Notes under the pieces: model-generated
Told to the model about the DNA's origin: nothing
Database searches by the model: none
The model's input: the letters and a program-made list of their open reading frames with translations, nothing else
Translations under genes and position numbers: made by a program
NCBI GenBank assembly: GCA_032124015.1
Contig: JAQBEH010000121.1
Span: 1-64,000 of the forward strand
DNA length: 64,000 nucleotides
Direction: 5' to 3'
From: DASRJG01 sp032124015
GTDB taxonomy: Bacteria > Acidobacteriota > Polarisedimenticolia > Polarisedimenticolales > DASRJG01
Shown: positions 46,330 to 56,020 of the stretch, piece after piece
Position numbering within the stretch: the stretch's first letter is position 1
Layout: the number at the start of each line of letters is the position of its first letter

Positions 46330-48573
46330 ATGAACGCCATCGAAAGCTCACCCGAGTTCGTCTCCCAGGTCTACACCAAGATGGCCGAGCGCCTCGCCGT
46401 CGTGCGCAAGCGCCTGGGCCGCCCGCTGACGCTGACCGAGAAGATCCTCTTCGGCCACCTCGACAACCCCGAAGCCGCCGACCTGCGCGCCGGGGAGAGC
46501 TACCTCCAGCTCCGCCCCGACCGCGTGGCGATGCAGGATGCGACGGCCCAGATGGCGCTTCTCCAGTTCGCGCAGGCGGATATCCCGCGTGTCGCGGTGC
46601 CGACGACCGTCCACTGCGACCACCTGATCCAGGCGCGCGAGGGGGCCGAGAAGGACACGTCGCGAGCGCTCGACGAGAACCGCGAGGTCTACGAGTTCCT
46701 CCGCACCGCGTCGAACCGGTACGGCATCGGCTTCTGGAAACCGGGCGCGGGGATCATCCACCAGGTCGTGCTCGAGCATTACGCGTTCCCGGGCGGGATG
46801 ATGATCGGTACCGACTCGCACACGCCCAACGCCGGAGGCCTAGGGATGTTCGCGTCGGGCGTCGGCGGCGCCGACGCGGTCGACGTCATGGCCGGGTTCC
46901 CTTGGGAAGTGAAGTCCCCTCAGCTCATCGGCGTCAAGCTCACCGGAAAGCTTCAGGGCTGGGCGTCGCCGAAGGACGTCATCCTTCTTTTGTGCGGCAT
47001 TCTCACGGTGAAGGGCGGAACCAACGCCGTCATCGAGTACTTCGGCCCCGGGGCTTCGTCGATCTCGTGCACCGGCAAGGGCACGATTGCGAACATGGGC
47101 GCCGAGTTGGGCGCTACGACGTCGGTGTTTCCGTTCGACGCCTCGATGGAGCGCTACCTGCACGCCACCGAGCGCGGCGCGCTCGCTGAGCTCGCAGCCA
47201 GAAACGTGCATCTCGTCACGGCCGATCCCGAGATTGAGGCCAACCCCGAGAAGTACTTCGCTCGCGTCGTCGAAATCGACCTATCGACCCTCGAGCCGCA
47301 CCTCGTCGGGCCGCATACCCCCGACCTCGCGCGTCCGATCTCCGAGGTCGCGGCGGCTGTGGCGAAGGAGTCGTACCCGGACCAGATCTCGGTAGCGCTG
47401 ATCGGCTCGTGCACCAACTCATCTTACGAGGACATCTCGCGCGTGACCGACGTCGTGCAGCAGGCGAAGGCGCACGGGATCAAGGCGACGGTCCCCTTCC
47501 TCGTGACCCCGGGTTCCGAACAGATCCGCGCGACGATCGTGCGCGACGGGCAGATGGGCGAGATCGAATCCGTCGGCGGCCAGGTTCTGGCCAACGCGTG
47601 TGGGCCGTGCATCGGCCAGTGGAGGCGCGACGAGCTCAAGCCGGGGACGAGAAACACGATCGTCACCTCGTTCAACCGGAACTTCCCCGCGCGCAACGAC
47701 GGAAGCAAAGAGACGCTGGCTTTCATCGCCAGCCCCGAGATCGTCGCGGCCTACGCGTTGGCGGGCCGCCTCTCGTTCAATCCCCTGAAGGACACGCTCC
47801 AAGGCGGCGACGGCAAGCCGTTCACGCTCACCGCGCCGAAGCCGGCCCCGGACCTCCCCGCGAACGGTTTCGTGCCCGACGTCGACGGTTACCTCGCCCC
47901 GCCGGCGGATGGATCGAAGATCAAGATCGACGTCTCGAAGGACAGCAAGCGCCTGCAACTCTTGACGCCATTCGCTCCGTGGGACGGCAAAGACTTCGTC
48001 GAGCTGCCGCTGCTCTTGAAGGCGAAGGGGAAGTGCACGACCGATCACATCTCCCCCGCCGGGCCGTGGCTCCGCTTCCGCGGCCACCTCGACAACATCT
48101 CGGACAACATGCTCACCGGCGCGGTCAGCGCGTTCACCGGCGAGGCCTCCCCTTCGGCCCCGGCGACCGCGCGCGAGTACAAGTCCATCGGGCTCCGCTG
48201 GATCGTCGTCGGCGACGAAAACTACGGCGAAGGGTCGAGCCGCGAGCACGCAGCGATGTCGCCGCGCTTCCTCGGCTGTGCCGCGGTCATCGTCCGCTCG
48301 TTCGCGCGCATCCACGAGTCGAACCTCAAGAAGCAAGGGATCCTGCCGCTGACCTTCGCGAATCCAGCCGACTACGACAAGGTGCGTGAGGGTGACCTCA
48401 TCAGCGTCCTGGGCCTCGCGTCGCTCGCCCCGGGCGGCGATCTGACAGCGTCGCTCCGCCACACCGACGGCAGCGAGGAACGGATCGCGCTGCGCCACAC
48501 GTTGAATGCCGAGCAAATTGCCTGGTTCAAGGCGGGGTCGGCGTTGAATGTGATCAAGGGGCAGAAGCGGTAG
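46330..48573 (+). CDS. acn: Aconitate hydratase, mitochondrial type
   Basis: 747 residues, the length of mitochondrial-type aconitases (E. coli AcnA is about 890). Interconverts citrate and isocitrate in the TCA cycle. The [4Fe-4S] ligands are C361 (GSCTNSS), C424 and C427 (NACGPCIGQW). Active-site segments include GTDSHTPNAGG, FNRNFPARNDG and YGEGSSREHAA in the C-terminal swivel domain. It begins right after a terminator hairpin; no strong ribosome site is seen. It converges with glgB 12 nt apart. Confidence 0.96.
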   Translation: MNAIESSPEFVSQVYTKMAERLAVVRKRLGRPLTLTEKILFGHLDNPEAADLRAGESYLQLRPDRVAMQDATAQMALLQFAQADIPRVAVPTTVHCDHLIQAREGAEKDTSRALDENREVYEFLRTASNRYGIGFWKPGAGIIHQVVLEHYAFPGGMMIGTDSHTPNAGGLGMFASGVGGADAVDVMAGFPWEVKSPQLIGVKLTGKLQGWASPKDVILLLCGILTVKGGTNAVIEYFGPGASSISCTGKGTIANMGAELGATTSVFPFDASMERYLHATERGALAELAARNVHLVTADPEIEANPEKYFARVVEIDLSTLEPHLVGPHTPDLARPISEVAAAVAKESYPDQISVALIGSCTNSSYEDISRVTDVVQQAKAHGIKATVPFLVTPGSEQIRATIVRDGQMGEIESVGGQVLANACGPCIGQWRRDELKPGTRNTIVTSFNRNFPARNDGSKETLAFIASPEIVAAYALAGRLSFNPLKDTLQGGDGKPFTLTAPKPAPDLPANGFVPDVDGYLAPPADGSKIKIDVSKDSKRLQLLTPFAPWDGKDFVELPLLLKAKGKCTTDHISPAGPWLRFRGHLDNISDNMLTGAVSAFTGEASPSAPATAREYKSIGLRWIVVGDENYGEGSSREHAAMSPRFLGCAAVIVRSFARIHESNLKKQGILPLTFANPADYDKVREGDLISVLGLASLAPGGDLTASLRHTDGSEERIALRHTLNAEQIAWFKAGSALNVIKGQKR

Positions 48574-48585
48574 CGCGGCAGCCGA

Positions 48586-50886
48586 TTACGTCTTCTTGCT
48601 CGCCGCCTTGCGCTTCGGCGCAGCCTTTGCCACCACCTTCTTCGCCGCCGTCTTCTTCGCCGCCGTCTTCTTCTTGGGAGCCTTCTTCTCGGCCACCGGC
48701 TCGAACACCAGAGCCGACAGCGGCGGCAACCGTAGCGTCAGCGACTGCGGGAAGCCGTGTTGGGGCTCGTCCTCGGTGGCCAACTCGGCCTCGACCGAAT
48801 ATCCGGTGCCGTCGAAGGCTGCATCGTCGGTGTTGAGCACGAGGCGATAGCGCCCGGCCTGGGGCGCGCCGATGCGGTAGGTCGCGTGCGACACAGGCGT
48901 CAGGTTCAACACGACCACGAGGTGGTCGTCCCCGTCGCGGCGCACGTAAGCGAGGACGGAGTTCTCGCGGTCGAGGCAGTCGATCCATTGGAACCCTTCG
49001 GCTTCGTGATCGTGCCGCCAAAGGCAGGGCCGCTCGCGATAAAGCGCGCCCAACGCGGCCACCACGCCCAAAACGCCGCGATGGAACGGCTGGTCGGCGA
49101 GGCTCCACTCGGGCCCGCGCTCTTCGTTCCATTCCCACCACGGGGCCAGCTCGCTTCCCATGAAGAGAAGTTTCTTCCCGGGCCGCGTCCACATGTAGGC
49201 ATAGAGCAGCTTGAGGTTGGCGAATTGCTGCTCCAGAGACCCAGGCATCTTCGCGACGAGCGACTTCTTGCCGTGGACGACCTCGTCGTGCGACAACGGG
49301 TTGATGAAGCGCTCGCTGTGCTCGTAGATCATCGCGAAGGTCAGTGTGTCGTGGTTCCACGTGCGCCCGATGGGGTCGACCGCGAAGTACTTCAGCGAGT
49401 CGTGCATCCACCCCATGTTCCACTTGAAGAGGAAGCCGAGTCCGCCGTCTTTGGCGTCGGCCGTCACGAGCGGCCACGAGGTCGATTCCTCGGCGATCGT
49501 GAAGGCGCCCGGCGCCTCTTCGCGAAGGACGGCGTGAAGGTTCCGGAAGAAGTCGATCGCTTCGAGGTTCTCGCGACCGCCGTAACGGTTGGGGATCCAC
49601 TCCCCCTCGTTGCGGCTGTAGTCGAGGTAGAGCATCGAGGCGACCGCATCCACGCGCAGGCCGTCGACGTGCAACTCGCGCAGCCAGTAGAGGGCGTTCG
49701 CGATCAGGAAGCCCGAAACCTCGGGCCGGCCGAGGTTGAAGATCAGTGTCCCCCAGTCGGGATGCTCGCCTTGCTTCGGGTCGTCGTGCTCGTACAGAGC
49801 GGTCCCGTCGAACCGACGCAGCGCGAAGTCGTCCTTGGGAAAGTGCGCCGGGACCCAGTCGACGAGCACGCCGATGCCGTTGACGTGGCAGTGATCGACG
49901 AAGAACCGGAAGTCGTCCGGGGTTCCGAAGCGCGACGTGGGCGCGTAATAGCCGGACACCTGATAGCCCCACGACCCCGAAAACGGATGTTCGGCGACCG
50001 GCATCAGCTCGATGTGCGTGAAGCCCAGCGCCTTGACGTGTTGGACGAGACGGGGGGCGAGCTCGCGGTAGTTCGGTATGCGGCCGTCGACTTCCATCCC
50101 CTTCGCCAACGAGCCCAGATGGACTTCGTAGGCCGCGAGGGGGCCGCGTGTGGCGTCGGCGGTGCGCCGCGCCTTCATCCACGCGGCGTCTTCCCAGACG
50201 TACGACGTCGCTTCGACGCGCGACGCGCTTTGTGGCGGGACCTCCATGGCGCGTGCCATCGGGTCGGTCTTCAGGCGGAGCATCCCCTCTTGGGTCTTGA
50301 GCTCGAACTTGTAGACCGCGCCCGCCTCGAGGCCGGGGACGAACAGCTCGAATACCCCCGACCCTGCCAGCCGCCGCATCGGAAAGAGACGGCCATCCCA
50401 CCGCGAAAAATCGCCGACCACCGAGACGCGGCGCGCGTTCGGCGCCCAGACCGAAAACGACACGCCCGAAACTCCGGCCACCTTCCGGACGTGCGCCCCG
50501 AGAACTTCCCAGAGGCGACGGTGGGTACCCTCGTGAAACAGGTGGACGTCGACGTTTCCTAGCGTGGGGAGGAACCGGTACGGATCGTCGCGCTCCCAAC
50601 TCGCGCCGTTTTCGAATCGGAAGCACACGCGATAGGAGGGTCCCGGCATGAGCCCTGGAACGAACGTCTCGAACACCCCGCCGCCGATCGGCTCCATGGC
50701 TCGCGATCGAACGTCCAGGATCAGGTCGCACGCAATGGCGTCCGGATGGAACGCGCGTACGACGCTGCCGTCGACCCCCGCGTGCCGCGCCGGGTGGGCG
50801 CCGAGCACGCGATGGGGTTCGTCGTGATCTCCGGCGCGTAGTCGCGCGAGATCGGCTGGGTCGAGGGCGGCGGTGTCTTTCGTCAT
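48586..50886 (-). CDS. glgB: 1,4-alpha-glucan branching enzyme with Lys/Ala-rich tail
   Basis: 766 residues. Makes alpha-1,6 branches in glycogen. Two CBM48-like N-terminal modules (about 20-110 and 140-235) precede the GH13 barrel with D413 (DGLRVDAV, nucleophile), E466 (IAEES, acid/base) and D534 (LSHDE). GH13_9 all-beta C-terminal domain ends near 732. The last 34 residues (733-766) are Lys/Ala repeats (KKTAAKK, KAAPKRKAASKK) like histone-H1-like or AlgP tails and are not part of the family. ATG at 50886; codon use of the longer frame upstream is poor. Divergent from vapB. Confidence 0.95.
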   Translation of the reverse strand: MTKDTAALDPADLARLRAGDHDEPHRVLGAHPARHAGVDGSVVRAFHPDAIACDLILDVRSRAMEPIGGGVFETFVPGLMPGPSYRVCFRFENGASWERDDPYRFLPTLGNVDVHLFHEGTHRRLWEVLGAHVRKVAGVSGVSFSVWAPNARRVSVVGDFSRWDGRLFPMRRLAGSGVFELFVPGLEAGAVYKFELKTQEGMLRLKTDPMARAMEVPPQSASRVEATSYVWEDAAWMKARRTADATRGPLAAYEVHLGSLAKGMEVDGRIPNYRELAPRLVQHVKALGFTHIELMPVAEHPFSGSWGYQVSGYYAPTSRFGTPDDFRFFVDHCHVNGIGVLVDWVPAHFPKDDFALRRFDGTALYEHDDPKQGEHPDWGTLIFNLGRPEVSGFLIANALYWLRELHVDGLRVDAVASMLYLDYSRNEGEWIPNRYGGRENLEAIDFFRNLHAVLREEAPGAFTIAEESTSWPLVTADAKDGGLGFLFKWNMGWMHDSLKYFAVDPIGRTWNHDTLTFAMIYEHSERFINPLSHDEVVHGKKSLVAKMPGSLEQQFANLKLLYAYMWTRPGKKLLFMGSELAPWWEWNEERGPEWSLADQPFHRGVLGVVAALGALYRERPCLWRHDHEAEGFQWIDCLDRENSVLAYVRRDGDDHLVVVLNLTPVSHATYRIGAPQAGRYRLVLNTDDAAFDGTGYSVEAELATEDEPQHGFPQSLTLRLPPLSALVFEPVAEKKAPKKKTAAKKTAAKKVVAKAAPKRKAASKKT

Positions 50887-50979
50887 GTGCGCCCATGTTC
50901 GGCGCGTGGAGAGGCATTGGTCAAGTGTTTCCGGTGGATGTCGCTTGCCCCCAGGACAACCTGACGGCATACTATGCGC

Positions 50980-51222
50980 ATGAAACGTGCGAATCTTGTG
51001 CTTGACGAAAAACTCCTCGAAGAGGCGCTTCGCCTGAGCGGGGAACGCACCTACTCGAAGGCCGTGGGGCGCGCGTTGACCGAGTTCGTTCTCAAGGTCC
51101 GCTCGCGCCGCATCTTGGAACTCGCGGGATCCGGCCTGTGGGACGGGAACCTAGACGAGATGAGGCGGGACTGGGCCGTCGGCGAACGCACGCCCAAGAG
51201 AAAACCTCGTGGTCCTCGTTGA
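50980..51222 (+). CDS. vapB: VapB-type antitoxin
   Basis: 80 residues. Begins MKRANLVLDEKLLEEAL, the ribbon-helix-helix-like start of VapB (DUF2191) antitoxins that bind DNA and neutralise the adjacent PIN toxin; the basic C-terminus (KRKPRGPR) would wrap the toxin. ATG at 50974 is two codons earlier. A promoter-like TTGCCC-17-CATACT (50945-50973) puts transcription start at about 50980, so a leaderless message starting at the second ATG is plausible. Overlaps vapC by 14 nt. Confidence 0.88.
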   Translation: MKRANLVLDEKLLEEALRLSGERTYSKAVGRALTEFVLKVRSRRILELAGSGLWDGNLDEMRRDWAVGERTPKRKPRGPR

Positions 51223-51619
51223 TACCTCGGTCTGGATCGAGGTCTTTCGGAAGGGGACGCGCTTCCAACTCGACTCCGTGGCAAACCTCGACGACGTCGT
51301 AACCTGTCTTCCGGTTCTCCAAGAAGTGCTTCAGGGATTCCGCGACGAACGGGCCTTTGCGCTCGCCCGCGACGCGATGATCTCGTTCCCCGTCGTGGAG
51401 TCCCCGCTCCGCACCGAAGTGGTCCTCGAAGCCGCGCATCTTTACCGGACGGCGCGGCGGGCTGGCCTCACGATCCGCTCGGGGGTCGACTGCCTGATCG
51501 CCGCGTGCGCGATCCGCAACCATCTCACGGTGCTGCACCGGGACCGTGACTTCGACCTCATCGCTCGCGTTTCGAGCCTCGATTCGCGGCTTGTTCTCCC
51601 GTCCGCACTCAAGCGATAA
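51209..51619 (+). CDS. vapC: VapC-type PIN-domain RNase toxin
   Basis: 136 residues from a GTG at 51209. PIN domain with the acidic residues of the metal site: D5 in LVDTSVW, E in the helix VLQEVLQGF, D in RSGVDCLIAACA and D in LHRDRDFD. It should cleave RNA (often tRNA or rRNA) and be held in check by VapB. The two genes overlap and are co-transcribed, typical for vapBC. Complete and apparently active; no degeneration seen. Confidence 0.92.
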   Translation: MVLVDTSVWIEVFRKGTRFQLDSVANLDDVVTCLPVLQEVLQGFRDERAFALARDAMISFPVVESPLRTEVVLEAAHLYRTARRAGLTIRSGVDCLIAACAIRNHLTVLHRDRDFDLIARVSSLDSRLVLPSALKR

Positions 51620-51663
51620 TCCGCCTCTTCGGCACGCCCCTTTCCAAGCCAAGGAGACCGTCG

Positions 51664-54600
51664 ATGAACATTCGACCCGTCCGTTCCCTGTTCGCCATCG
51701 CAGCGCTCACGGTATGCGTCGGCGCGTCGGCCGCGACCGCCGGCCCCACGAAGCTCCTCCGTTTCCCCGACGTGCACGGCGACCAGGTGGTGTTTTGCTA
51801 CGCGGGGGACATCTGGAAGGCGTCGATCAAGGGCGGGACGGCGTTACGGCTGACGGCGCATCCGGGGGTCGAGGTCTTCCCGCGCTTTTCTCCCGACGGG
51901 AAGTGGATCGCCTTCACCGGGCAGTACGACGGCGACGAGCAGGTCTACGTCATGCCCGCCGACGGCGGCACTCCCAAGAAGCTGACGTACTACCCCGCGG
52001 AGGGTCCGCTCTCGCCGCGCTGGGGTTACGACAACATCGTTTACGGATGGACCCCCGACGGGAGCTCGATCCTCTTCCGCTCGCTGCGTTACGGGTACAC
52101 CGAGCATCCCGGACAGCTTTACACCGTCGACAAGGACGGCGGCCCGGCGGTGGCGCTTCCCATGCCCAGAGCGGGCGCCGGAGATTTCTCCCCCGACGGG
52201 AAGCGGCTCGTCTACTCCCCGCTCTGGCGGGACTTCCGTACGTGGAAGCGCTATCAGGGGGGCTGGGCGCAAGATCTCTACATCTATGACCTCGCCTCGA
52301 ATACGGTGAAGCTGATCGCACCGAGCAAGCGCACCGAGCGCGATCCGATGTGGATCGGCGATGCCGTCTACTTCCTATCCGACCGTACGGGAACGCTCAA
52401 CCTCTTCAAGTACGACGTGAAGTCGACAGCGGTCACGCAACTGACGAAAAGCGAGACCTGGGACCTGCGCTGGGCGTCCTCGGACAACAAGGGAACGATC
52501 GTCTTCGAGGAGGCAGGTGAGTTGACGGCGTTCGACGTTGCCACGGGGAAGGAATTCAAGCTCGCGATTACCGTGCCCAACGACGGACTCTGGGACCGCC
52601 CGGGGCGGGTGTCGGCCGCGGGTACCGTGGAAGACTTCGACCTCTCGCCCAAGGGAGAGCGCGCACTTTTCGCGGCGCGAGGGGACATCTTCACCGCGCC
52701 GATCGAACACGGCCCGACGCGCAACCTGACGCGCAGCAGTGGCGCGCACGACCGTTCGCCCGCATGGTCCCCAGACGGGAAGCAGATCGTCTTCATCTCG
52801 GATCTTTCGGGCGAGGAGGAGCTCTACCTCGTCCCCCAGGACGGAGCCTCGGCCGCGAATGCGTTGACGAAGGGGAACAAGGCGAGGCTCTACCACCCGG
52901 TCTGGTCGACGGACGGGAAACGTGTCGCCTACTCCGACAAGGAGGGGCGGATCTTCGTCGTCGCCGTCGCGGACGGGAAACAGGTCGAAATCGCCAACGA
53001 GCGGAACTTCCAGGTAACCGACTACACGTGGTCGCCGTGCGGAAGCTGGCTCGCATTTTCGCTCTCGCAGGGAAACGGTAACAACGCCCTCTACCTCTAT
53101 GGTGTCGAGGACGGCAAGACGCGCCAGGTGACGGAGGGGTTCTTCAACGAGCACAACCCGGTTTGGGATCCCGAGGGGAAATACCTCTGGTACCTCTCGG
53201 AGCGCGACTACCCGCCGCAGATCTCGGCGAGCGAGTGGAACTTCGCGACCAACCGCATGACGGGGATCTTCGCGCTGGCGCTCAGGACGGATGTCCCGAG
53301 TCCCTTCGCTCCCCTGTCGGACGAGGTCAAGGCCGAGGACGACAAGAAAGACGACAAGCCCGCGGACAAGAAGGACGACAAGAAAGACGAGGCGAAGACG
53401 AAACCGCCAACAAAGATCGATCTCGACGGGCTCGCCGAACGCGTCGCGCGCGCGCCGCTCGAGGGCGACAACTACGACGGACTCTCGGTGACGAAGGGGT
53501 ACCTCCTCTACGTGAAAAGCGGCGCCCCGTACAACGGCCGCCCGCCCGAGCAAAAGCCGCAGCTGCGGATTTACGACCTCGAGAAGCGGAAGGAGACGAC
53601 CGTCCTCGACGATGCGGGGAACTACGCGATTTCGTTCGATGGAAAGAAGATCTTGGTCGGCGGTGACGGCAGCTACGCCCTGTACGACGCGACACCCACG
53701 GGGAAGGACTCGAAGAAATCCGTCTCGACAGCGGGACTGATGGTCGATCGCGTCCCGAAAGAAGAGTGGAAGAACATGTTCGACGAAGCGTGGCGGCGCT
53801 ACCGCGACTACTTCTACGTCGAAAACATGCACGGCTACGACTGGGCGGCGCTGAAACAACAGTACGGGCCGCTCGTCGAGTACGTCGGCCACCGTTCGGA
53901 CCTGAACTACGTCATCGGCGAGATGATCTCCGAATTGAACATCGGCCACCTCTACATCGAAGGGGGCGACTGGAGCTTGCCCGCGCGCGCCCCCGTCGGA
54001 CTCATCGGCGCGAAGCTCGAGTTGGACCCTTCCTCGAACCGCTACCGCATCGCCAAGATCTTCGCCGGCCAGAACGAGGAACCGCGCTACCGTTCACCGC
54101 TGACGGAAATCGGCGTGGACGTTCAGGTCGGCGACTGGCTGCTGGCCGTTGACGGCGACGAGCTGTCCCCCACGGAAGACCCGTTCAAGCGGTTCGTGAA
54201 CAAGGCCTCAGACCCGATCACCCTGACCGTCGCGTCGAAGAACGATCCCAAGACGAAACGCCAGGTCAAGGTCAACCCGATTCGCGATGAAAGCAGCCTC
54301 CTCTACCTCGACTGGACCGAGCGCAACCGCGCCTACGTCGCCAAGCAGACGGAAGGCCGGGTCGGCTACATGCACATCCCCGACATGGGGAGCAACGGCG
54401 CGCGCGAGTTCGTGAAGTGGTTCTACCCGCAGGCCCGCATGAACGGGCTGATCGTGGACGACCGCTCGAACGGCGGCGGCAACATCTCGCAGTGGATCAT
54501 CGAGCGCTTGCGCCGCAAGGCACTCGGCATCCGCTACGCCCGCACCGCCGAGGACGCGCGCACCTACCCGAGCGTCGTGATGCGCGGCCCGATGGCGTGC

Positions 54601-54975
54601 CTCATCAGCGAAGGCTCCGCTTCGGACGGTGACATCTTCCCGTACATGTTCCGCGAGGCGGACCTCGGGCCGCTGATCGGCAAGCGAACCTGGGGCGGCG
54701 TCACCGGCATCAGCGGAGCCGGCCCTCTGCTCGACGGCGGCCGCGTCTCCGTGCCGCAATTCTCGACGCTCTCGAAGGAAGGACGCTACGTCATCGAGGG
54801 CGAGGGCGTCTCCCCCGACATCGAGGTCGAAAACGACCCCGCCGCCGAGCTCGCCGGTCGCGACCCGCAGCTCGACCGGGCCATCGAAGAGGTCAAGAAG
54901 CAGCTCGCGAAGGACCCGCACGAGTTCCCGCGACAGCCCGCGGATCCGGTGAAGACGAAGTCGGCGTTGAATTAG
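51664..54975 (+). CDS. Tricorn-type protease (S41), exported
   Basis: 1103 residues with a signal peptide (about 1-26). N-terminal six/seven-bladed propellers built from WD40-like PD40 repeats (FSPDGKWIAF, LSPKGERAL, WSPDGKQIVF; about 30-530), a Lys/Asp-rich linker (about 555-585), a helical core domain, a PDZ-like domain (about 780-870) and the S41 catalytic domain. The nucleophile is S987 in SASDGD, and the ELNIGHLYI segment supplies the catalytic His; the residue before it, a Ser in archaeal tricorn, is Gly. Degrades oligopeptides after export. GGAG lies just upstream of the ATG. It ends 4 nt from the convergent GntR gene. Confidence 0.93.
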   Translation: MNIRPVRSLFAIAALTVCVGASAATAGPTKLLRFPDVHGDQVVFCYAGDIWKASIKGGTALRLTAHPGVEVFPRFSPDGKWIAFTGQYDGDEQVYVMPADGGTPKKLTYYPAEGPLSPRWGYDNIVYGWTPDGSSILFRSLRYGYTEHPGQLYTVDKDGGPAVALPMPRAGAGDFSPDGKRLVYSPLWRDFRTWKRYQGGWAQDLYIYDLASNTVKLIAPSKRTERDPMWIGDAVYFLSDRTGTLNLFKYDVKSTAVTQLTKSETWDLRWASSDNKGTIVFEEAGELTAFDVATGKEFKLAITVPNDGLWDRPGRVSAAGTVEDFDLSPKGERALFAARGDIFTAPIEHGPTRNLTRSSGAHDRSPAWSPDGKQIVFISDLSGEEELYLVPQDGASAANALTKGNKARLYHPVWSTDGKRVAYSDKEGRIFVVAVADGKQVEIANERNFQVTDYTWSPCGSWLAFSLSQGNGNNALYLYGVEDGKTRQVTEGFFNEHNPVWDPEGKYLWYLSERDYPPQISASEWNFATNRMTGIFALALRTDVPSPFAPLSDEVKAEDDKKDDKPADKKDDKKDEAKTKPPTKIDLDGLAERVARAPLEGDNYDGLSVTKGYLLYVKSGAPYNGRPPEQKPQLRIYDLEKRKETTVLDDAGNYAISFDGKKILVGGDGSYALYDATPTGKDSKKSVSTAGLMVDRVPKEEWKNMFDEAWRRYRDYFYVENMHGYDWAALKQQYGPLVEYVGHRSDLNYVIGEMISELNIGHLYIEGGDWSLPARAPVGLIGAKLELDPSSNRYRIAKIFAGQNEEPRYRSPLTEIGVDVQVGDWLLAVDGDELSPTEDPFKRFVNKASDPITLTVASKNDPKTKRQVKVNPIRDESSLLYLDWTERNRAYVAKQTEGRVGYMHIPDMGSNGAREFVKWFYPQARMNGLIVDDRSNGGGNISQWIIERLRRKALGIRYARTAEDARTYPSVVMRGPMACLISEGSASDGDIFPYMFREADLGPLIGKRTWGGVTGISGAGPLLDGGRVSVPQFSTLSKEGRYVIEGEGVSPDIEVENDPAAELAGRDPQLDRAIEEVKKQLAKDPHEFPRQPADPVKTKSALN

Positions 54976-54979
54976 CGGG

Positions 54980-55939
54980 TTACGCGTGCCCCTCGCGCTT
55001 GGCGGCGAGGTCGTACGCGAGTTCGGCGCGGAGGCGGTCGAGGGTGCCGGGGGCCAAGCGCCAGTGCGCGGCGAGGTGTCGCGCTTGGAGCGGGAGCCTG
55101 GCTCCGACATCCTCGTGCACGAGCGGCGAGACGAGAACGACCGCGTCGTCGCCCGCGGCGCGAAGCGCGGCGTTCAGCCTGGCGGGGACGACGATGTGCA
55201 CGCGCGCGATGACTTGGGGGGGCGCGCCAAGTTGTCCCAAGAAACGCAGGAAGACGCCGGCGAAGCGCTCGTCGCCGACGACCAGCACGACGCCGCGCGT
55301 TCGCGCCCAGCGGATGATCGCCTGCGGGAACTCGGCGTCGAGCGCGACACGGTAGACCGGGAGGCCGACCGTACGCGCCGCCGCCTCGACCTCGGCGCGG
55401 TGGCAGTCGGTTGTGACGACGCCCCACGCGCCCGCAAGCCTGGCCGCCGGGTCGGCGACGAGGTCTTCGATCAGCACCGGACGCGCGTTGGCCTCGAAGC
55501 CGGCCCTGACGTCGCGGCCGATCATCTCGATCTGCTCGTGATTGCATTCGGCGATCACGAGGGGTAGCCCGCGCAAGCCGCCGTTCAACGCGCCGTGGAC
55601 GAAATCGGCGAATGCGGAGGCGGACAGCCCGAGCGAAAGCGCCTCCCCGCGGCAGCGCTTGACGGCGTGCATGAGCGCGTCCTGGCTTCGGTGCGGGTCC
55701 GGGGTCCGCGCAACGAACGTCCCCGCTCCGGGGCGCGCGTCGAGCAACCCTTCCTTGACCAGCGCGGCGTAGGCGCGATGAACCGTCTTGCGGTTCAGTC
55801 CGATGATGTCGGCAAGGCGGCGCACGGAGGCCACGCGGTCCCCCGGGCGCAGCCGTCCGAGGTGGAGCAACGTCATCAGGTGTTCGCGGACTTTCTCGGT
55901 GCCCTGTCCCGGGCGGGTGCTTGTGTCGGTGGGAGCCAT
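54980..55939 (-). CDS. GntR-family transcriptional regulator
   Basis: 319 residues. The N-terminal winged helix has VRRLADIIGLNRKTVHRAYAALVKEGLLDARPGAGTFV, a textbook GntR recognition region (about 20-75). The C-terminal 230 residues alternate strands and helices (VVTTDCHRAEVEAA, VVLVVGDERFAGVFLRFLGQL) and might bind a small ligand; they do not look like FadR, HutC or aminotransferase-type MocR domains. ATG 55939 has GGAGG 6 nt upstream. It is 81 nt after the electron-transfer operon on the same strand and may be co-transcribed or regulate it. Confidence 0.88.
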   Translation of the reverse strand: MAPTDTSTRPGQGTEKVREHLMTLLHLGRLRPGDRVASVRRLADIIGLNRKTVHRAYAALVKEGLLDARPGAGTFVARTPDPHRSQDALMHAVKRCRGEALSLGLSASAFADFVHGALNGGLRGLPLVIAECNHEQIEMIGRDVRAGFEANARPVLIEDLVADPAARLAGAWGVVTTDCHRAEVEAAARTVGLPVYRVALDAEFPQAIIRWARTRGVVLVVGDERFAGVFLRFLGQLGAPPQVIARVHIVVPARLNAALRAAGDDAVVLVSPLVHEDVGARLPLQARHLAAHWRLAPGTLDRLRAELAYDLAAKREGHA

Positions 55940-56020
55940 GCCGCGCCTCCGATTCCAACGTGTCTCAGAGAGCATACGACGGTGTCGGTGTCGCGGCATC
56001 CGATCTTGCTTCGGAGGGCG

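Noticed and set aside
48554..50917. 787-codon frame overlapping glgB on the same strand
   Set aside because: Arg/Gly/Pro composition typical of the wrong phase; glgB has all catalytic residues.
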